Below, piece by piece: positions 53,195 through 62,724 of a stretch of DNA of 64,000 nt (within the stretch, counting starts at the first letter, position 1; each line of letters starts with the position of its first letter). Position numbers and translations under genes: made by a program. Below the pieces are notes generated by a model. It did not search any database. It saw only the letters and a list, made by a program, of their open reading frames with translations, and had not been told where the DNA came from. Origin of the DNA: Bacillus mycoides (lineage in GTDB: Bacteria; Bacillota; Bacilli; Bacillales; Bacillaceae_G); the NCBI RefSeq assembly GCF_001757995.1, contig NZ_LXLV01000009.1, forward strand, positions 62,001 through 126,000. Direction: 5' to 3'.

Positions 53195-53326
53195 CTTTTT
53201 TCAAAATGTCCTTTACAAAGGGTACAGATTATGAGATTCCTATCACTCTTTTTATATGGAAAAGTAAAGAACTTGTTATTTTACTAGAATAAGAGTAGAC
53301 TTTGAAGTAGATGAATAATAAACACA

Positions 53327-53412
53327 TGGGAGTTTGTGGATGCAAACTGAGAGTATGACTACTAGTCCGTCATTGACCATTTGAACCTGTTGGATAATGC
53401 CAGCGTAGGGAG
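53327..53412 (+). promoter_or_regulatory. TPP (THI-box) riboswitch of thiM-thiE
   Basis: GGGAG, CTGAGA near 53347-53352, GAACCTG near 53383 and GGATAATGCCAGCGTAGGGA (53392-53411) are the conserved thiamine pyrophosphate aptamer blocks. It binds TPP and switches the downstream terminator. Confidence 0.95.
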
Positions 53413-53431
53413 AGTGTAAAAGCACATGTTC

Positions 53432-53465
53432 AGGCACTTTGCGTACGCGCAAAGTGCCTTTTTGT
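53432..53465 (+). terminator. riboswitch-controlled terminator before thiM
   Basis: A perfect 12-bp stem AGGCACTTTGCG / CGCAAAGTGCCT with a four-base loop, then TTTTT. The segment between aptamer and stem can form the alternative antiterminator. Confidence 0.9.
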
Positions 53466-53500
53466 GTATCTCCCATCACTATAGTTAGGAGATGAAAAGG

Positions 53501-54310
53501 ATGAATATGAAAGAAATTAGTAAAGTAGTGGATTTGGTGAGAGAATCTAATCCGCTCGTTCATAATATTACAAATGTTGTTGTAACAAATTTTACAGCAA
53601 ACGGATTGTTAGCATTAGGAGCATCGCCTGTAATGGCGTATGCAAAAGAAGAAGTAGCAGAAATGGCTAGCATTGCTGGAGCTCTTGTATTTAATATGGG
53701 TACACTTCGTCCTGAAGAGGTAGAAGCGATGTTACTTGCTGGTAAATCAGCAAATACGAATAATGTACCGGTATTGTTTGATCCAGTTGGGGCAGGAGCA
53801 ACTTCTTATCGAACAGAAGTTGCGAGATATATTCCAGCTGAAATCGATTTAGCTGTTATCCGCGGAAATGCAGCTGAAATTGCTAATGTTATTAATGAGA
53901 AATGGGAAATTAAAGGTGTAGACGCTGGTACTGGAAATGGTAATGTTGTAAATATTGCAAAACAGGCAGCGGATGAATTAAATACAGTTGCGGTAATTAC
54001 TGGAGAAGAAGATGTTGTTACAGATGGAGAGCGAACTATTCTTATTCGAAATGGTCATCCTATTTTAACCAAAGTTACTGGGACAGGTTGTTTATTAACT
54101 TCTGTAATAGGAGCATTTGTAGCGGTAGAAAAGGATTATGTAAAGGCAGCAGTAGCCGCATTAACATTCTATGGAGTAGCAGCAGAAATAGCGGCTTTGA
54201 AAACAGTAGAGAATGGACCAGGAAGCTTCCAAATTGGATTTTTAAATCAGTTGGCGAATACAACTTCAGGTGATATTGAGAAGTATGGGAAGATTGAGGT
54301 TATACAGTAA
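53501..54310 (+). CDS. thiM: hydroxyethylthiazole kinase
   Basis: A 269-residue ribokinase-fold enzyme that phosphorylates hydroxyethylthiazole for thiamine salvage. [26 protein letters not shown] (about 22-47) is the family's substrate region, DPVGAGAT near 91 and the catalytic loop TGTGCLL near 191 are clear. I choose ATG 53501, nine bases after AGGAG; the upstream ATG 53492 directly touches that site. Cotranscribed with thiE and controlled by the TPP riboswitch. Confidence 0.96.
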   Translation: MNMKEISKVVDLVRESNPLVHNITNVVVTNFTANGLLALGASPVMAYAKEEVAEMASIAGALVFNMGTLRPEEVEAMLLAGKSANTNNVPVLFDPVGAGATSYRTEVARYIPAEIDLAVIRGNAAEIANVINEKWEIKGVDAGTGNGNVVNIAKQAADELNTVAVITGEEDVVTDGERTILIRNGHPILTKVTGTGCLLTSVIGAFVAVEKDYVKAAVAALTFYGVAAEIAALKTVENGPGSFQIGFLNQLANTTSGDIEKYGKIEVIQ

Positions 54311-54323
54311 GGAGGGGAACTAG

Positions 54324-54983
54324 ATGTCGCGTATTACAATGAATGAAATGGCTAAATTACTACCAGTATATTTTATTATGGGAAGTAACAATTGTACGAA
54401 GGAGCCACTACAAGTATTGAGAGATGCACTAGAAGGTGGTATAACAATTTTTCAATTTCGTGAAAAGGGAGAAGGGGCTTTAACGGGAGAGAAACGTATT
54501 GATTTTGCGAAAGAACTACAAGCACTTTGCAAGGAGTACGGTGTACCATTCCTCGTAAATGATGATGTGGAACTAGCCCTTGAGTTAGATGCAGATGGCG
54601 TGCATGTTGGACAAGATGATGAAGGAATTACATCTGTTCGTAAAAAAATGGGAGATAAAATTATTGGAGTATCTACACATACAATTGAAGAAGCACGCTG
54701 GGCGATTGAAAATGGAGCCGATTATTTAGGAGTTGGTCCAATTTTCCCGACGAGTACGAAAAAAGATACGAAAGCGGTTCAAGGAACGAAAGGTCTAAAG
54801 TATTTTAGGGAACAAGAGATTACAATACCGATCGTTGGGATTGGTGGGATTACAATTGAAAATACTGCTTCTGTTATAGAAGCGGGAGCGGATGGTGTTT
54901 CAGTTATTTCAGCGATTAGCTTAGCAGAATCTGCGTATGAAAGTACGAAGAAATTAGCTGAGGAAGTAAATAAGAGTTTGTAG
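54324..54983 (+). CDS. thiE: thiamine-phosphate synthase
   Basis: A 219-residue TIM-barrel enzyme joining HMP-pyrophosphate with thiazole phosphate to give thiamine phosphate. FQFREKG (about 41-47), [22 protein letters not shown] (about 75-96), [12 protein letters not shown] (about 138-149) and GIGGI are the ThiE motifs. AAGGAGGGG precedes ATG, 13 bases after thiM. Confidence 0.97.
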   Translation: MSRITMNEMAKLLPVYFIMGSNNCTKEPLQVLRDALEGGITIFQFREKGEGALTGEKRIDFAKELQALCKEYGVPFLVNDDVELALELDADGVHVGQDDEGITSVRKKMGDKIIGVSTHTIEEARWAIENGADYLGVGPIFPTSTKKDTKAVQGTKGLKYFREQEITIPIVGIGGITIENTASVIEAGADGVSVISAISLAESAYESTKKLAEEVNKSL

Positions 54984-55004
54984 AGTCGCAAAATGGTTGT
55001 TTCG

Positions 55005-55113
55005 TTTATCCTGCTATTTGTGGGAGCCCTGCTGCCCGTAAAGGTCCGATTGGTGAGGGCTAATAATCAGTGAGGGATGAACAAAATTCCCACTGATTAA
55101 AGCTTCACTTTAT
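55005..55113 (+). repeat. bcr1-like repeat (copy 6)
   Basis: 109 bp, TTTAT-CCTGCTATTTGTGGG...GCTTCAC-TTTAT. The left hairpin is reduced, and the right hairpin ATCAGTGAGGG/ATTCCCACTGAT has mismatches. It may also terminate thiE. Confidence 0.87.
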
Positions 55114-55132
55114 TTAAACAAACGTTTGATTA

Positions 55133-55173
55133 AAAAAGCACAAACCCTTTAGAATTGTAGGTTTGTGCTTTTG
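55133..55173 (-). terminator. terminator of the C4-dicarboxylate carrier gene
   Basis: AAAAGCACAAACC / GGTTTGTGCTTTT with a long loop; A run on the plus strand gives U on the minus transcript. Confidence 0.8.
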
Positions 55174-55174
55174 T

Positions 55175-56488
55175 TTAAAACATAATTGAAATTAAGAGCA
55201 TTCCAATTCCGATAGAAGTGAATGTTGCAATTAGGCCCGGAATCATAAAGCTATGATTTAATACATATTTACCGATGCCTGTTGTACCAGTACGGTCAAA
55301 GTTAATGGCAGCAACGATTGTTCCATAGTTTGGAATGAAGAAGTATCCATTTACTGCAGGGAACATTGCAATAAGTAATGCCGGCGGAATACCAAGTGAT
55401 AGTCCAAGTGGCACTAAAGCACGAACTGTTGCTGCTTGGCTATACAGTAAAATAGATAGAATGAATAGTGCAATAGCAAATAGCCATGGTGCACTTGTCA
55501 CTAAGTGTTGAATTGATCCTTGAATTATATTTAAGTTTCCGTTGAAGAAAGTATCTCCCATCCAAGCGATACCAAAAATAGCAACAACTGCTGTTGCGCC
55601 TGCTTTAAAGACGTTACCAGTTACAATGCTTTCCACATTTGGTTTACAGAAAATAATAATAAGAGCAGCAATGGTTAACATGACCATTTCAATTGTGTTT
55701 GGCATTGACAGACGAACTAATTTCCCATCAACCATCCATCCTGGACGAAGTGTTTCAAACGAACCGAGAAGTACAACAAGGAAAGTTGCGACTAGGAAAA
55801 GGATAACTGATAATTTCGCGCCTTTTGAACCTACAAATTCTTTTTTCTCTTCAAGTTTAGGGATCATTCCCTCTTTTAATCGCTTCAAGTATTCAGGGTC
55901 TTCATTTAGTTCTTTTCCCATTTTACTAGCAACGAATGCAGCTACCATACAAGCAATGAAAGTAGAAGGGATACTGACTTTTAAAATATCTAACAAGGTG
56001 ATTTTATAGTCGGCTAACATTGCTAAAAGTGCAACTGTTGCAGCCGATATTGGACTAGCTGTAATTGCCTGCTGGGAAGCGATAACGGCAATTGACATTG
56101 GTCGTTCAGGTCTAATTCCTGATTCGCGAGATACTTCGGCGATAACGGGAAGTACAGAATAAGCGACATGACCAGTTCCCGCGCATAGCGTGAATAAATA
56201 AGTAACAATAGGAGCGAAAAATGTAATACGCTTTGGATTTTTTCGTAATGCTTTCTCAGCAAGGTGGACAAGGTAATCCATTCCTCCAGCAGCTTGCAAA
56301 GCACCGGCAGCTGTAATTACTGCTAAAATCATAAGCATTACATCAATAGGAGGAGCTGTAGGTTGTAAGTGGAATACGAAAACAAGTATTGCCATACCAA
56401 CGCCACCCATTACTCCTAGACCAACTCCGCCTAAGCGTGCACCAATAAAAATGCAGAGTAGTAACGTAAGAAATTGTAGCCAAAACAT
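55175..56488 (-). CDS. anaerobic C4-dicarboxylate transporter (DcuA/DcuB family)
   Basis: A 437-residue membrane protein with about ten to twelve hydrophobic segments. It shows the Dcu family N-terminus (RLGGVGLGVMGGVGMAILVF), GTGHVAYSVLPVI near 103 and QAATVRALVPLGLSLGIPPALLIAMFPAVNGYFFIPNYGT near 350-390. Dcu carriers exchange succinate for fumarate, malate or aspartate during anaerobic growth. GGAGGTAG on the minus strand sets the ATG. Monocistronic. Which Dcu subtype cannot be told. Confidence 0.92.
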   Translation of the reverse strand: MFWLQFLTLLLCIFIGARLGGVGLGVMGGVGMAILVFVFHLQPTAPPIDVMLMILAVITAAGALQAAGGMDYLVHLAEKALRKNPKRITFFAPIVTYLFTLCAGTGHVAYSVLPVIAEVSRESGIRPERPMSIAVIASQQAITASPISAATVALLAMLADYKITLLDILKVSIPSTFIACMVAAFVASKMGKELNEDPEYLKRLKEGMIPKLEEKKEFVGSKGAKLSVILFLVATFLVVLLGSFETLRPGWMVDGKLVRLSMPNTIEMVMLTIAALIIIFCKPNVESIVTGNVFKAGATAVVAIFGIAWMGDTFFNGNLNIIQGSIQHLVTSAPWLFAIALFILSILLYSQAATVRALVPLGLSLGIPPALLIAMFPAVNGYFFIPNYGTIVAAINFDRTGTTGIGKYVLNHSFMIPGLIATFTSIGIGMLLISIMF

Positions 56489-56764
56489 GATAAACTACCT
56501 CCGGAATTCGTAAGTTAAGATATATTCGAATAGTTTAATTTGAATGAAAATTAAATAAATATCCGGAATAATCCTTGTGTTATATACGTTTTTTATTATA
56601 TAACACAAGAAATGTAACATTCACTTATTTTGTTAAATTATTTCGAAAAAATAATACATTAAAACTTTATATTTACATCTCTAAATAAGTGGACATTTTA
56701 ATTTTTATGTTGTAATCTTTGAAAGAGAATATTTTAATTCTCATAGAACTCCCATATCGTTCAA
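56489..56764. other. divergent intergenic region, no gene
   Basis: About 275 AT-rich bases between the Dcu start and the c-di-GMP riboswitch. It must contain both promoters; I see no distinctive operator. Confidence 0.4.
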
Positions 56765-56860
56765 CTCGTTCAGCGAGAAAGGCAAACTGATGGAAACATG
56801 AGGACGCAAAACTACAGGGGCTAAGGTCAAACGACTATGCTAGCCAGTTACCGGACGGAT
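56765..56860 (+). promoter_or_regulatory. c-di-GMP-I (GEMM) riboswitch
   Basis: The GEMM-I blocks are present in order: GAAAGGCAAACTGATGGAAAC (56776-56796), GGACGCAAAACTACAGGGGC (56802-56821), CTAAGG, and GCTAGCCAGTTACCGG (56839-56854). This aptamer binds cyclic di-GMP. It is followed by an intrinsic terminator and then a chemoreceptor gene, a typical target. Confidence 0.93.
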
Positions 56861-56872
56861 AGGGTTGGTCTT

Positions 56873-56902
56873 GACCAATGCTTTTTCATTGGTCTTTTTT
56901 TT
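56873..56902 (+). terminator. expression platform terminator of the c-di-GMP riboswitch
   Basis: GACCAATG / CATTGGTC with a CTTTTT loop and eight T. The upstream GGTC at 56867-56870 could pair alternatively. Confidence 0.88.
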
Positions 56903-56996
56903 ATTTTTATCTATATTTGAGAAATATTATCAACTTAATGTTTTTATATTTGGATATTTTCACTTCATATTGAGCGAATTTAGAAAGGTGATGTTA

Positions 56997-58736
56997 ATGA
57001 AAAAATATTGGCATAAGCTATCGTTTCTTCAAAAAAATGTATTGTTAACTGTATTAGTTATTTTAACGCTTGTTTGTAGTATGGGGGCGTTAAGTTTCAA
57101 CATGTTTCAAAATAGTATGATGTCTTTATTTGAAAGACAGTCTATTGAAACAGGAGATGCGGTATTACATAAATTAGATGCAGAAGTAGTAAGAGATGTC
57201 GCGAAAGATCCTACGGCGCAAAAAGAGAAGAAAGCGATATTAACTGAGCAATTAGATGAAGTTACAGAAGAATTGAAAAGTGTTGGACAAACGTATGTTG
57301 TAGGAGCAAAACCAAATAAAAAAGCGGAACTACAAGTTGTCGGTTTGACTACAGAGTTAGCAAATGCTGTCCCGGTAAAACCAGGAGACTATTATGAACA
57401 ACCAGTTCATTGGATGAAGGCATACGATAAAGTAATGGATACGAAAAAAGCACAAATGACGGAAGTATATGAAGATGAATTAGGTTCATGGGTGACAATA
57501 TTAGAACCAATCACAGACGGAGAGAAAAATATTGTCGCAATTGTAGCGGCTGATATAGATGCTTCTATTATTCCTATTACAAAGAAAAAATTTACTATGC
57601 AAGGTTTACTATTTATTTGTATTTCGCTCTTAATTGCGACTGTTATTCAATTCTTGATTGTTCGTAATTCACTTGCTCCTTTGCGAGATTTGCGAGAAGG
57701 TTTGCGCAAAGTGGGTGAAGGAGACTTAAGCATTAAGTTGGAAGAAAGACCAGATGATATTGGTATAATCAATGTTTATTTCAATAATACAATTGAAAAA
57801 TTTAAGGGAATTATAGATAAAGTGAAGCAAACTGCAGAGCAGGTATCCACTTCTTCACAGGAATTATCGGCAAGTACAGAAGAAAATAGTATGGCAGTTC
57901 AAGAGATTGCAAGCTCTATGGTAGGTTTAAGAGCAGGAGCGCAGTCGCAAGAATCTTCAGTACAACAGTGCTTAGGGATTGTACACGAAATGGAAAATAA
58001 GATGGAAGAGATAACTAGTGCTGCCAAGCAAGTGGCAACCGCATCTGAAGGTATGGAGCACCATTCAATAGAAGGAAATGGTGTTATTGAACAAATCATT
58101 AATCAAATGAGTTTAATCCAAAATGCAGTACAAGATTTATCTTCTATCATTTATTCGTTGGAAACAAGATCAAAAGAAATAAGTGACATTGTAACTGTAA
58201 TTACAGGTATTTCAAATCAAACGAACTTACTAGCTTTGAATGCTTCCATTGAAGCATCGCGTGCTGGGGCAGCTGGGCGAGGATTTGCAGTTGTTGCCGA
58301 TGAAGTTCGTAAATTAGCAGAGAAAACGGAAGCATCAGCAAAAGACATAGCTAAATTAATAGGAGAAACACAATCTGAAGCAGAAGATGCGGTAGTCTCG
58401 ATGCAGAAAGGCTCAAAAGAAGTAGAGTCTGGAATTGTACTTGTTCAAAGTAGTGGTGCCTTCTTTGAGAAAATTTCAAAGTCAGCACAATCTGTTACAA
58501 ATCAAGTTAGAGCTGTTTCTAGCAACTCAAGTGATATTTTACAAAACAGCCAAAATATTGTTCAAGTTGTAAATGAGCTATCACATATTGCAAATACGTA
58601 TGCGAATAGTAGTAGTAATATTGAAGAGAGTATGAAGGAGCAGGAAATGTCCGTGCAGGATATAGCAGAATTAGCTACTTCTTTAAGTTGGCTTTCGCAG
58701 GAATTACAAGAGTTAATTGGAGAGTTTAAAAGTTAA
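56997..58736 (+). CDS. methyl-accepting chemotaxis protein with extracellular Cache-type domain
   Basis: A 579-residue chemoreceptor. TM1 is near 13-35, the extracellular sensor of about 160 residues ends with [11 protein letters not shown] (sCache-like), and TM2 is near 203-222. HAMP ([19 protein letters not shown]) follows, then the signalling bundle with [43 protein letters not shown]. The hinge retains CheA/CheW contact residues. ATG 56997 has GAAAGG eight bases before; an ATG two codons earlier is too close. Expression is gated by the c-di-GMP riboswitch, tying chemotaxis to the motile/sessile switch. Confidence 0.93.
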   Translation: MKKYWHKLSFLQKNVLLTVLVILTLVCSMGALSFNMFQNSMMSLFERQSIETGDAVLHKLDAEVVRDVAKDPTAQKEKKAILTEQLDEVTEELKSVGQTYVVGAKPNKKAELQVVGLTTELANAVPVKPGDYYEQPVHWMKAYDKVMDTKKAQMTEVYEDELGSWVTILEPITDGEKNIVAIVAADIDASIIPITKKKFTMQGLLFICISLLIATVIQFLIVRNSLAPLRDLREGLRKVGEGDLSIKLEERPDDIGIINVYFNNTIEKFKGIIDKVKQTAEQVSTSSQELSASTEENSMAVQEIASSMVGLRAGAQSQESSVQQCLGIVHEMENKMEEITSAAKQVATASEGMEHHSIEGNGVIEQIINQMSLIQNAVQDLSSIIYSLETRSKEISDIVTVITGISNQTNLLALNASIEASRAGAAGRGFAVVADEVRKLAEKTEASAKDIAKLIGETQSEAEDAVVSMQKGSKEVESGIVLVQSSGAFFEKISKSAQSVTNQVRAVSSNSSDILQNSQNIVQVVNELSHIANTYANSSSNIEESMKEQEMSVQDIAELATSLSWLSQELQELIGEFKS

Positions 58737-58743
58737 TAATAAG

Positions 58744-58776
58744 TATAAGGTGTAGATATAATCTACACCTTATATT
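58744..58776 (+). terminator. terminator after MCP gene
   Basis: TATAAGGTGTAGAT / ATCTACACCTTATA stem, then TTT. Confidence 0.85.
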
Positions 58777-58822
58777 TCTAATTAATAGTATTATATTTGA
58801 ATTTAAAGATATTTAAGTGTAA

Positions 58823-58877
58823 TTTTAATCAGCGGGGGATGAACATCCTCCACTGATTAAAGGTTCACTTATTTTAT
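58823..58877 (+). repeat. bcr1-like repeat, right-end fragment (copy 7)
   Basis: Only the right hairpin (ATCAGCGGGGGATG..CCTCCACTGAT) and AAAGGTTCACTTATTTTAT remain. The left part is lost. It lies about 20 bases before the next start codon. Confidence 0.75.
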
Positions 58878-58897
58878 GGAGAGCGAGAGGATTCAGT

Positions 58898-61800
58898 ATG
58901 AGTATTTTCTTAAAGCGTTCATATTTGGAGAGATATGAACAGTTTTTGCAACAAAGTTATAAACCGCTTATGATACCGAAAGATTTTCAAGTAAACGAAT
59001 ATAAGCAAATGAAAATTAAGGATCTACAAGCGATTGAACACAGTAAATTAGATATAATAGTAGCTACTTTTGTTTGGTTACATCATGTGAGTAATGAAAA
59101 ATGTATTGTGATTCCTTATTACATGGGACAGAGTAGTTATCCGTTATGTATTACAATTTCAAATGAACTTTCTTATGAAGAGTTAAGGATAGAAATTAAT
59201 GACCAAATTGTACAGTTAGAAAGCATGGAAGAAGTACAAAGGATATTATTACAATATGATGAGAAAAAATGGGGTAAACCTGCAATTACAGTAGGAAAAG
59301 AAAATATAAGCAGTCAGTTAAATTTTATAGCATTAAACAGCAATTGTTATGAGATTTATTATAACGAAATGCAATTGGAAGAAAAAACAGCCATGCGCTA
59401 TATAAATCAAATTGAGCACGTATTACAACAAGGAATTGCAGACGGAAAACTATTTGTTGTAGATATGGATATTATTACAGACGAAGAATTAGCAGTATAT
59501 GAAGAAATAAATTGTACAGAAGTGGCATATCCAAATAAGAGCATTGCACATATGTTTTATGAAACAGTAACAAAGTTTTCAAATCGTATAGCTTTGTCTT
59601 CAGTAGAAGGAACATTAACATATGAACAACTAAATAAAAAGAGTAATCAAATCGCTCATATGTTATTACATAATGGAGTGAAGCAAGGTGATTATGTTGG
59701 TATCTTCATGAAACGAAGTATTGATACGGTAGTAAGTTTATTAGCGGTTTTAAAAGCAGGCGCTGCGTATATTCCAATCGATCCAGATTATCCTGCCAAT
59801 CGGGTGCAGTATATTATTGAGGATAGCCAATCGAAATTAGTGCTAACAAAAGAAACAAAAATTCCGTATGAAGGCATTCGAGAGTTGTCTCTTTACGATA
59901 TTGAAAAATTTTCAGATGCAGATGTGAAATTGTCAATTCATCTTGATGATATTGCATATATGATCTACACATCAGGTTCTACAGGAAACCCGAAAGGAAC
60001 AATGCTGGCACATCGCGGGGTAGTTAATTTATGTACATGGATGCAAAGACATTATGAATTAACTGAAGAAGATATTTTTGCGCAGTTCCCGTCATTTAGT
60101 TTCGACGCATCTATTTGGGAGTTGTTTGCGTCATTATTCTGCGGTGGAAATGTATATGTTTTATTGGATGAGCAAAGACTTTCAGTTGATGCGTTTACAA
60201 GTGCGATCTATGAAGCGAAGGCAACGTCTATTTTAGGTTTAGCTACAATTTTCTTGCAACAAGTAGCGACATACCTTCCGAACGAAAGTAAATATAAGCT
60301 AGATTCATTAAAGAGGATTGCAGTTGGTGGAGAAATGCTTACTGCTGAGGTAGTGAATTTATGGCGTGAGAGAATTAGTAACCATATTCAACTAAACAAT
60401 GCATATGGTCCAACAGAATGTACGATTACAACAACGACGTATCCAATTCCAGCTGAGTTAAATGACAAACTTGCTAGTATTCCAATTGGGAAGCCAGCAG
60501 ATAATTATAAAGTTTGGATTTTAAATGAAAATATGAAAGTTTGTCCGATTGGTATTCCAGGAGAATTATATATAGAATCAGTAGGGTTAGCGAAAGGTTA
60601 CTTTAATAAACCAGAAAAAACAGAAGAAGTGTTTATTTCACACCCTTTAAATTACAATAGTGAAATATATAAAACCAGTGATATTGTTAAAATATTGGAA
60701 GATGGAAATATTGAATTTCTACATCGTAAAGACAATCAAGTGAAAATCAGAGGGCACCGAATTGAATTAGGTGAAATTCAAAACACAATTGCAAAGCATG
60801 AAATGATAAAAGAGGCTGTTGTATTTACGAAGAGAAGTGAAGAAGGTAGCCATTATTTAGTTGCTTTCTATACAACTGTGAATGAAGTCGCTATGGTAGA
60901 TTTAATGCATGATTTGAGAGAGCAGTTACCAGATTATATGGTCCCATCTAAATTAATTTATATTAATGAATTACCACTTACACCAAATAAAAAGGTTGAT
61001 GTTAAGAGGTTAGCGCAACTGGAAGAAGAGTATGAGCCAGTTCGTCTACAAGAATATATTGCACCGTCTAATGAAGTTGAAGAAAGAATAGCGAAAGCTT
61101 GGATTGATGTATTAGGAATCTCAAAGATTGGTGTGCATGATGATTTCTTTACAATTGGTGGACATTCATTAAAAGTATTGAGAGTTTTAACAGTATTAAA
61201 AGAAGATTTTCCACATTTAACAATTCAAGATTTCTTTAAAGAGAGAACGATATACGGATTAGCTAGAATTGAGAGGGAAATAAAAATAGAGGCAGAAGAA
61301 GTGTTCGGCGAGTATAAAGTTATTCATGAGCCAAAGAATATTACTTATACAAATGTTAAGAAAGAAACATACATTTCAAATGTATTCTTAACGGGAGCTA
61401 CCGGTTATTTGGGATCACATATATTGTATGAATTGCTGAGAGAGACACCTGCTACTGTTTATTGTTTAGTCAGACCGACAGAAGATGTAAAACAAAGAAT
61501 TATCGATACATTAGCAAGCTACTTTAATGATATATGTGAAGAGTGGTTACAGCGTATACAGGCTGTTTCTGGTGATCTTGGGGAAGAATATCTTGGTATG
61601 GGTGAAGAAGAATTTAGATTAATTCGTTCCAAGGTTGATAAGGTAATTCATTGTGGTGCAGATGTAAGACACTTCGGAGATGTAGCCCAGTTTGAAAATG
61701 TAAATGTGCAAGGGACAAGTCGTATGCTAGCGCTAACTGAAGAAGGCGCGACATTCCACTTTATTTCAACAATTGGTATTCCGATAGAATTAGCGATGGA

Positions 61801-62470
61801 GCAATGGGATATATATGCCGAAACAAGTGATTTTAACTATGATGTAGAGTTAGAAAATGTGTATTCTAATAGTAAACTACAGGCTGAAAATCTTGTTCGT
61901 GAAGCGATGAAATGTGGTTTGCACGGGAATATATATCGTGCGGGTAATTTAGCATGTCATTCAGAAACGGGTTCGTTCCAACGAAATATTGAAGGAAATG
62001 CATTTTATCGTCTTATTAAAACAATGCTGCTAATCGGAAAGGCACCAAACGTGAAGTGGAAAATTGACTTTACACCAATTGATTTTGCTAGTAAGTCGAT
62101 TGTATCGTATTTACAAGATCCTCAAATTGTAGGAGAGACGTTACATATTTGTCATCCACATCAATTTGAATTTGAACATTTTGTACAACTAATTGAGGAA
62201 TGTGGATATAATCTTGAAATGGTTCCGCTTTCGCAATATGTAGATGATGGACTCGAATTAGCGAAGGGAAATGAAGTAATAGCAGAGCTAATTGCTTCTC
62301 AAGTTGCAGGAGATGGAGCGCAGCAATCTGAAATTGTTATGGGTACGCGTAGAACAAATGAATGGATTAAGAAAAAAGAACTGGTAGTGCCAGCGATTAA
62401 TAAAGAATTTATTCAGCAGTTATTAGCTCATGGTGCAGAAGTTGGATATTTTCCAAAAATAATGAAATGA
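58898..62470 (+). CDS. stand-alone nonribosomal-peptide-synthetase-like reductase (A-T-R)
   Basis: A 1190-residue multidomain enzyme. Residues 1 to about 200 look like a decayed C-terminal half of a condensation domain without HHxxxDG. An adenylation domain spans about 215-705: YTSGSTGNPKG near 357, FDASIWELF near 405, NAYGPTECT near 506 and the terminal Lys region near 702. A carrier domain follows with DDFFTIGGHSL near 748-758 (phosphopantetheine Ser). The rest, from about 830, is a thioester reductase with GATGYLGSHIL and YSNSK (YxxxK). By eye alignment with GrsA the specificity residues read D-A-W-L-A-G-A-I-T-K, suggesting a hydrophobic amino acid. The product would be an amino aldehyde or alcohol. 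No partner genes are adjacent; the product is unknown. Confidence 0.85.
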   Translation: MSIFLKRSYLERYEQFLQQSYKPLMIPKDFQVNEYKQMKIKDLQAIEHSKLDIIVATFVWLHHVSNEKCIVIPYYMGQSSYPLCITISNELSYEELRIEINDQIVQLESMEEVQRILLQYDEKKWGKPAITVGKENISSQLNFIALNSNCYEIYYNEMQLEEKTAMRYINQIEHVLQQGIADGKLFVVDMDIITDEELAVYEEINCTEVAYPNKSIAHMFYETVTKFSNRIALSSVEGTLTYEQLNKKSNQIAHMLLHNGVKQGDYVGIFMKRSIDTVVSLLAVLKAGAAYIPIDPDYPANRVQYIIEDSQSKLVLTKETKIPYEGIRELSLYDIEKFSDADVKLSIHLDDIAYMIYTSGSTGNPKGTMLAHRGVVNLCTWMQRHYELTEEDIFAQFPSFSFDASIWELFASLFCGGNVYVLLDEQRLSVDAFTSAIYEAKATSILGLATIFLQQVATYLPNESKYKLDSLKRIAVGGEMLTAEVVNLWRERISNHIQLNNAYGPTECTITTTTYPIPAELNDKLASIPIGKPADNYKVWILNENMKVCPIGIPGELYIESVGLAKGYFNKPEKTEEVFISHPLNYNSEIYKTSDIVKILEDGNIEFLHRKDNQVKIRGHRIELGEIQNTIAKHEMIKEAVVFTKRSEEGSHYLVAFYTTVNEVAMVDLMHDLREQLPDYMVPSKLIYINELPLTPNKKVDVKRLAQLEEEYEPVRLQEYIAPSNEVEERIAKAWIDVLGISKIGVHDDFFTIGGHSLKVLRVLTVLKEDFPHLTIQDFFKERTIYGLARIEREIKIEAEEVFGEYKVIHEPKNITYTNVKKETYISNVFLTGATGYLGSHILYELLRETPATVYCLVRPTEDVKQRIIDTLASYFNDICEEWLQRIQAVSGDLGEEYLGMGEEEFRLIRSKVDKVIHCGADVRHFGDVAQFENVNVQGTSRMLALTEEGATFHFISTIGIPIELAMEQWDIYAETSDFNYDVELENVYSNSKLQAENLVREAMKCGLHGNIYRAGNLACHSETGSFQRNIEGNAFYRLIKTMLLIGKAPNVKWKIDFTPIDFASKSIVSYLQDPQIVGETLHICHPHQFEFEHFVQLIEECGYNLEMVPLSQYVDDGLELAKGNEVIAELIASQVAGDGAQQSEIVMGTRRTNEWIKKKELVVPAINKEFIQQLLAHGAEVGYFPKIMK

Positions 62471-62530
62471 TATGTACGCTTTTGTTTGTTCAATAAAATA
62501 AATCATGCTACAATGAAAACGAATTAAGAA

Positions 62531-62610
62531 CCGGGGAGCCAATTGGCTGAGAGGATGTAAGTATACATCGACCCTCAACCTGATCTGGATAATGCCAGCG
62601 TAGGGAGTTA
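62531..62610 (+). promoter_or_regulatory. TPP riboswitch of the thiamine-precursor importer
   Basis: CCGGGGAGCC, GGCTGAGAGG, ACCCTCAACCTGATCTGGAT and AATGCCAGCGTAGGGA are an almost canonical THI box. Confidence 0.97.
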
Positions 62611-62655
62611 CTTTAAAGTGATGTAGCATAAGTTATTATAGAATAACTTGTATAC

Positions 62656-62692
62656 AGGGCTTTCCTACATGGTAGGAAAGCCTTTTCTTTTT
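62656..62692 (+). terminator. riboswitch terminator before the thiamine-binding gene
   Basis: GGCTTTCCTAC / GTAGGAAAGCC with TTTTCTTTTTTT. A competing hairpin AAGTTATT/AATAACTT lies just upstream (62631-62650). Confidence 0.88.
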
Positions 62693-62724
62693 TTGAAAAC
62701 ATATTTTGTAAGGGGGATTTTATT

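Noticed and set aside
53276-53563. 95-codon minus-strand frame over the thiM leader
   Set aside because: Covers the TPP riboswitch and its terminator in antisense; explained fully by the RNA element.
55542-56009. 155-codon plus-strand frame inside the Dcu carrier gene
   Set aside because: Antisense to a clear membrane transporter; Ser/Pro/Ile-rich composition typical of such shadows.
12210-58877. CRISPR array
   Set aside because: The recurring sequence is kilobases apart and is the bcr1-like dispersed repeat; no regular spacers and no cas genes.
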